From Moraxellaceae bacterium (GTDB lineage: Bacteria > Pseudomonadota > Gammaproteobacteria > Pseudomonadales > Moraxellaceae), in contig JAQZBP010000002.1 in the NCBI GenBank assembly GCA_029237815.1, positions 1 to 64,000 of the forward strand: a DNA stretch of 64,000 bases. The letters are read 5' to 3'. Each line of letters begins with the position of its first letter. The first letter of the stretch is position 1. Positions 26,601 to 32,600 of the stretch are shown here, one piece after another. Made by a program: the position numbers and the translations under genes. The notes below the pieces were generated by a model. The model saw only the letters and a list, made by a program, of their open reading frames with translations, was not told the DNA's origin and did no database searches.

Positions 26601-29600
26601 GCTGACCGCCACCTTGGCGCCGGTGCCGGTCAGGCCCGCCACGTTGGCGGTGAGCAGCTGCTGCGGCGCGGTGGCGCTGAAGGTGACGGTGAAGTTGTCG
26701 GCGTCGTCGGCGGTCTCGACGGTGACGGTGCCGGCGCCCAGCACGGCGTCGAGCGCCGCCTGGAGGTTGGCCTTCAGCGTCGCGTCGTCGGCAGCCCAGG
26801 TGATGTTGCCCGTGGTCCACTCGCCCAGCGTGAGGGTGAAATTGCCCCCCGTGGCGGTGATTGCCAGGTTCTGGACTTCCTGCGCGCCGTCGAAGCCGTC
26901 GTGAAGCACGGTCTGGACGGAGTTGTCCTGCGTGCCGTCCGCAAGCTCGCTGACCGTGGCGCCGATGGCCTGCAGCGAGGCGGTGTTCGCGGTGAGCGCA
27001 GCCTGGGCGCCGTTGGCGCTCCAGGTGATGTCGAAACTGTTGTCGGCGGTCGAGGTGACCGTGACGGAGCTGGGGGCCAGCGCAGTATTGAGCGCCGCCT
27101 GGATGCTGGCGGCCAGCGTGGCCTCCGTGGCACTCCAGGTGATGGCGGCCGTGGTGTTGGCGCCCTGGGTCAGCGTGAAGGTGCCGCCCTGCACGTTGGC
27201 GAGCACCAGGCGCTGCACTTCCGCCGTGCCGGCGTTGCCGGCGGTCTGCTCGGTGATGCTGGCGCTGATCGCCGCGGCCGGCGTGAGGCCGGCGGTGGTG
27301 ATGCTGATCGGCGTCTGCGTGCCGTCGGTGGCGAAGATGAATTCGAAGGTGTTGTCGGCGGACGAGCCGGCATAGAGCTTGTCGGCACCGAAGGCGGCAT
27401 CGAGCGCGCTCTGGATGTTGCCGAGCAGCACGTCTTCGTCGGCGTTCCAGGTGATGGCGGCGGTCGTGGTGGTGCCGTGCGTGAGGGTGAAGTTGCCGCT
27501 GGCGACGTTGGCCAGTACCAGGCGCTGCACTTCCTGGGCGCCGCTGTAGATTTCCGCGGTGACCTCGGCGCTGTAGCCGCTGCCCACATCGCCGTCGGTG
27601 TACCAGGCCTGCTGCGCGCCGAGGTCGACGACGACGCCGCTCTCCTCCGCATCGCCGAAGCCGACCATGTCGTCGCCGTCCATGCCGGCGATGGTGTCAG
27701 TGCCGCCATTGCCGACATTGAAGCTGTTGTCGCCGTCATTGCCGGTGAAGGTGTCGTTCCAGTCGGAGCCGGTGATGCCGGTCAGCGACGACACGGCGAA
27801 GTTGCTCATGAACTCGCCGACCGCGGGCACGCCCCAGGCGGCCAGCACGGCCTCGAGGCCGAACATGCGGGAACCGCTGACGGCCTCGGCGCTGCCGAAG
27901 GTGTACTCGAAGAGGTTGACTTCGTCCTGCTTGCCGAAGAGATCGATATACCACTGCGGCAGGAAATCGTTGGGATCGAAAAGCTCGAACGCGTAGTCGA
28001 CGCCGGCGCCGGCGTCGACCTGGATGCCGCTGGGGTCGTAGTAGCGCGAATAGTCGAGCACGAGGTCGCCGCCGGCACTCACCGTGCCGGCCAGCTTGGC
28101 GTTGCCGACGAAGCTGATGGTGGTCTCACCCTCGCCACCGATGATGTTCTCGATGTCGTTGGCGATGATGTAGTTGCCGTTGGGAATGGGCTCGGGGATC
28201 TCGCCGATGCCGAAGGCTTCCGCCTCCGTGTTGAGCATGCCGTCGCGCACGATGACGACGTTGGAGCCGATGGCCAGTGCCGGCATGCTGTTGGTGGCCA
28301 GCACGCCCTCCTCGCCCTCGACATTGGCGAAGAGCTTCTGGAAGGTGGCGATATTGGCGGTGGTGATCTCGTAGACGGTGATCTCGAGGTCGGCGTCGAC
28401 ACCCGAGAGATCCAGGGTGTCGAAAGCCTCGGGCACGGTGACGCCCTTGATCACGATGTCCGGCACTTCCACCACGGCTGCGACGCCCCACACGCCGCTG
28501 AAGGCGTAGGTGTCGCCGCCGGTCATGCCGGCCAGGATATGCACGCCGGGGGAGAAGGTCTCCGGAATGAATTCACCGGCCACCGAGCCAAGCAGCGAAT
28601 TGCCGATCTTGGCAATGTTCTGGGCGGTGTCGCCGAGGCTGCTGTCCTCGATGTTGTCTTCGAAGTCGAGCGCGTCGGTGAGCGGATTGCCGCCGATCTC
28701 GAAGCGGTCCGCGCCCGAGAAGTTGCCGTTGAGGATGGCGTCCTTGGCAGACGCCGAGAGGCCGCTGAACCAGGTGGCGAAGGCAGCCTTGGGATCGGAC
28801 AGGAAATTGCTGCTCTGCCAGAGCGCGCGCATGTCCTCGGCCGATACGCCCATATTGCTGCCGATCATGAGATTGGCGGCACCGGCGTACGTGACATTGC
28901 CGATGTTGAGCAGCTTGCCGGTGAACTGCGAGGCGTGCTGCGTATAGGTGCCGGGCTCGACCACGCCAAGCTGGGCGACGTCGGTCGCCGCCGGCGTGGT
29001 GAAGGTAACGTCCCAGCTGTAGCTGCCGGCGCTGCCGCTGCGGGTGACGTTGACCTCGATTTCCTTTTCACGCGTGAGGGCCGAGCTGTCGACGGTCATC
29101 AGCGGCACGTTCTTCGAGACTTCGCTGGTGGCGACGAACTCGACGATCCAGGGGGAGTTTTCGCTGCCGTCGCCGGTGACCGTGACGGAGCTGACATTGG
29201 ACAGCGACTCGAGCTCGTCGGCGATCTCGTCTGCCGTCGCGTCCCAGTCGATAGCCGCCGTGGTCTGGCCGGCAAAGGTCAGCGTGAAAGTTCCGCCCTC
29301 GGCGCTGCGCGTGATGGACTGCTTCTCGTTGGTGCCGGGGTCGGCGCCTTCGCTGACCAGCTTCACGGTGGCGGTGGCGACCGGATTCAGCGCTTCCAGC
29401 GCCGCCTTCACGTCGGCGTCGCTGGCATTCCAGGCAATGGCCGCGGTGCGCTCGCCGTCGTACTCAAGATAGAACTTGCCCGTGGTGAGCGCGGATTCGA
29501 TGCGCTGCACTTCGTTGGCAGAGGCCGTGGCGGTGCCGTCCTGCACGGTCGTGACCGTGCCGGTCCGGGTGTTGCCTTCCAGGCCCCAATCGAACACCAC

Positions 29601-32600
29601 GAGTTCGGGGGCGTTGCTGCCTTCGGTGTGGTCGACGAACTCGACCAGCCAGGGATCGGCCGCGGTGCCGCTGCCGGTGACGTTCACCGTGGTGACGTTG
29701 GGCAACGCCTCGAGCGCGGCCTTCACGGCGGCGGCATCGGCATTCCAGTCGATGTTGCCTGTGGTCTCGGTACCGAACGTCAGCGTGAAATCGCCGCCGG
29801 TGGCATCCACATCAATCTGCTGGATTTCCTTCAGCGGCGCCGTGCCTTCAGTGACGGTACTGACCGCCAGCTTCTGATCGCTGCGCGCGAGATCGGACGA
29901 CACGGCGGCGAGCTGGTGGAAAGCGCCGGCGGCGGACTTGTCCGCAACGTCGGTGAATTCGAAGACGAAGGGATTGTTGTAGGTCCCGGTCCCGCTGACA
30001 GTGACGCCGCCGGCGTTGACCGAGGTCAGCGCTTCCAGGGCGGTTTCGACGTCCGCCGCCGTGGCGTTCCAGGCAATCGCCGCCGTGGTCTGGCCGTTAT
30101 AGGTCAGCGTGAAGGTGCCGGCCTCGGCGCTGTAGCCGAAGCGCTGCGTTTCGTTGGCGCGCGCGCCTTCGGTGAGTTCGGTGACGGCGATGCTCTTGCC
30201 GGCGCCGGCCAGCGACACGTCATTGGCGACGATGAGCGCCTGGTCCTGCTCGGCCGCGAAGGTGAGCTTGACCGTGCCGGCCTCGGCGCCGGCGGAAGCC
30301 GTGATGTTGTGCGAAGCGAGCGAGGCGGTGAGCGCCGCCTGGACGTTGGCGACCAGCGTGGCCGGCGTCGAGCTGTAGGTGATGGGGCCGGTGGTACTGC
30401 CGCCCAGGGTCAGCGTGAAGGTGCCGCCGGTGACGCTCGTCAGCTTCAGCTGCTGCACTTCGCGCAGGCCGTCGCTGTCGTTGTCGAGGTTGGTGACGAC
30501 GCTGGCGCTGGATTCGCCCAGCCGCACCAGGGTCGCGTCGAGGAAATCGCTGCCCGTGTAGTCGATGGTGTTCTTCACCATGAACTCGGGCAGTTCCAGC
30601 GCCATCAGGCCGTTCAGCGTGTCGACGCTGAGCAGGCCGCCGAGGTTGCGCACCCCTTCCCCGCCGATGATGTCGGCGTCGACGACAACGTCGTCCTTGA
30701 GCTTGAAGGTGTTTTCCTCACGGCCGCCGTAGATCGTCGTGTTGGCGTCGATATGGGTGATGACGAGCTTGCCGTAGCTGGCCTCGCCGATCGGGTCCTC
30801 CACGAAGGGCAGCGCAAGATCCGCGGTCTTCTCGATGGTGAGCTGCACATGCCAGGCGCCGGTCTCGTTGCCGTCGGCGTCGGTCTCCATGACCTTCTCG
30901 AACTCGAACTCGAGGCCGTCGGTGACCTGGCGGAAATCCAGGACGAGCAGCTTGCCGGCCGCGCTGAGCGCCTCGGTGTCGAGCGTCAGCTCGCGGTCGC
31001 CCATGTCGAAGAAGTTGCGCAGCAGTTCCGGGGTCAGCACGGCGGCGGTGCCGACGCCCTGGCTCCAGTCGTTGCCGAACAGCACGGTGCTGTCGGCGGC
31101 CGGGAGCTTCACGGTCTCGATGGCGAAGAAGCTTTCGTCATGCGGGGCGGTTGGCGTGGCGGCTTCCTTGTCGCTGCCCACGGTGAGCAGGTCGCCGGCC
31201 GCAAAGCTGCCGCCGACTTCGCCGGTGGACTGCGTCGTGCTCTTGAGCAGGTCCTGCGCGACGGTCGGCGTGAAGGCGCCGGTGCCGGCCTGCATGTAGC
31301 CGTTGGAGAGCACGAAGGTCATGTTGGCGGTGACGGCGCTGAAGTCGACGGTGTCGCCCTCGCCGCCGCCCTTCACCAGCTCGGTGAGGGTGTCGCTGCC
31401 CCAGCCATTCTCGAACGTATAGGTGTCGTCGCCGGTTCCGCCGATGAGCGAGTCGTCGCCCGCGCCGCCAACGAGCGTATCGTCGCCCGCGCCGCCTTTG
31501 AGCGTGTCCTTGCCGGCGTCGCCGGACAGCGTGTCGTCGCCGCCGCCGCCGTCGATGGCATCGAGGCCGGCGCCACCCGCCAGGGTGTCGCCGCCGCTGT
31601 TGCCGACGAGGGTGTCGTCGCCGCCGGCGCCGTCGATATGGTCGCCGCGCGCGCCGGCCACGAGCTGGTCGGCGGCCGAGCTGCCGACCACGGAGGAACT
31701 GCCACGGCTGCCCGTGGTCACTCCTTCCAGGTTGGCAAGGTCATAGGTGAAGGCCGGCTTGACGCCGTTGGCCGTGAAGGTGACATCAAACGTGTCCGTG
31801 CCTGCTGCGGCGACCGTCACGGTGTTGACGCCAAGCACGTCGTTGAGCGCCGTCTGGATGCTGGTGGCCAGCGTGGCGTCTGTGGCGTCCCAGCTGATCG
31901 CGCCCGTGGTCTTGTCGCCCAGCGTCAGGGTGAAGCTGCCGCCCTCCCCCTTGATCACGAGACGCTGCACTTCGGCGGTCGTCGCGCTGCCGGCGACGCG
32001 CTCGCTGACGGAAATGCTGCGCGCATCGGTGAAGGTGTAGTCGATGGCGCCGGTGGCGCCATCGATCACGGCGCCGCCGCCGCTGGCCTCGACGGTGGTC
32101 GCCGCCGCACTGCCGATGAAGAGGCTGGTGCCGTCGCCGAACACGACCTTGCCGACGCCGGCAAAGGCGTTGCCCGTGAATGCCGCGACGCCCTCCGTCA
32201 CGGTGGTGACGCTGGCGGAAGGCGTGGTGCCGGTGAGGCCGCTGCCGTCGACGGTCAGCGCCGCACGATCCCACTTCCAGTCGCCGAAGGTGATCTCGAA
32301 AGGACCGCTGCCGGTGACGCTGACGTCGCCGACGCCGGGCACGGCCTTGAGCGCCGTCTCGATATCATCGGCGCTCGCGTCCCAGGCCAGTTCGACAGTG
32401 GCGGTATCGAGACCGATCGTGAAGGTGCCGCCAGTGGCGCCGGTCAGCGTGAGCTGCTGCTGCTCGAAGGCCGCCGTGACGGCGCTGTCGGCCATGAGGC
32501 CGGTGGCGCGGCCCGCGGCCATGTCCACGGCCACGGCTTCGCTGCCGGTGAATTTCGTGTAGTCCAGCACATTGGTTTCGCCAGCGGCCTTGCTCGCCGT

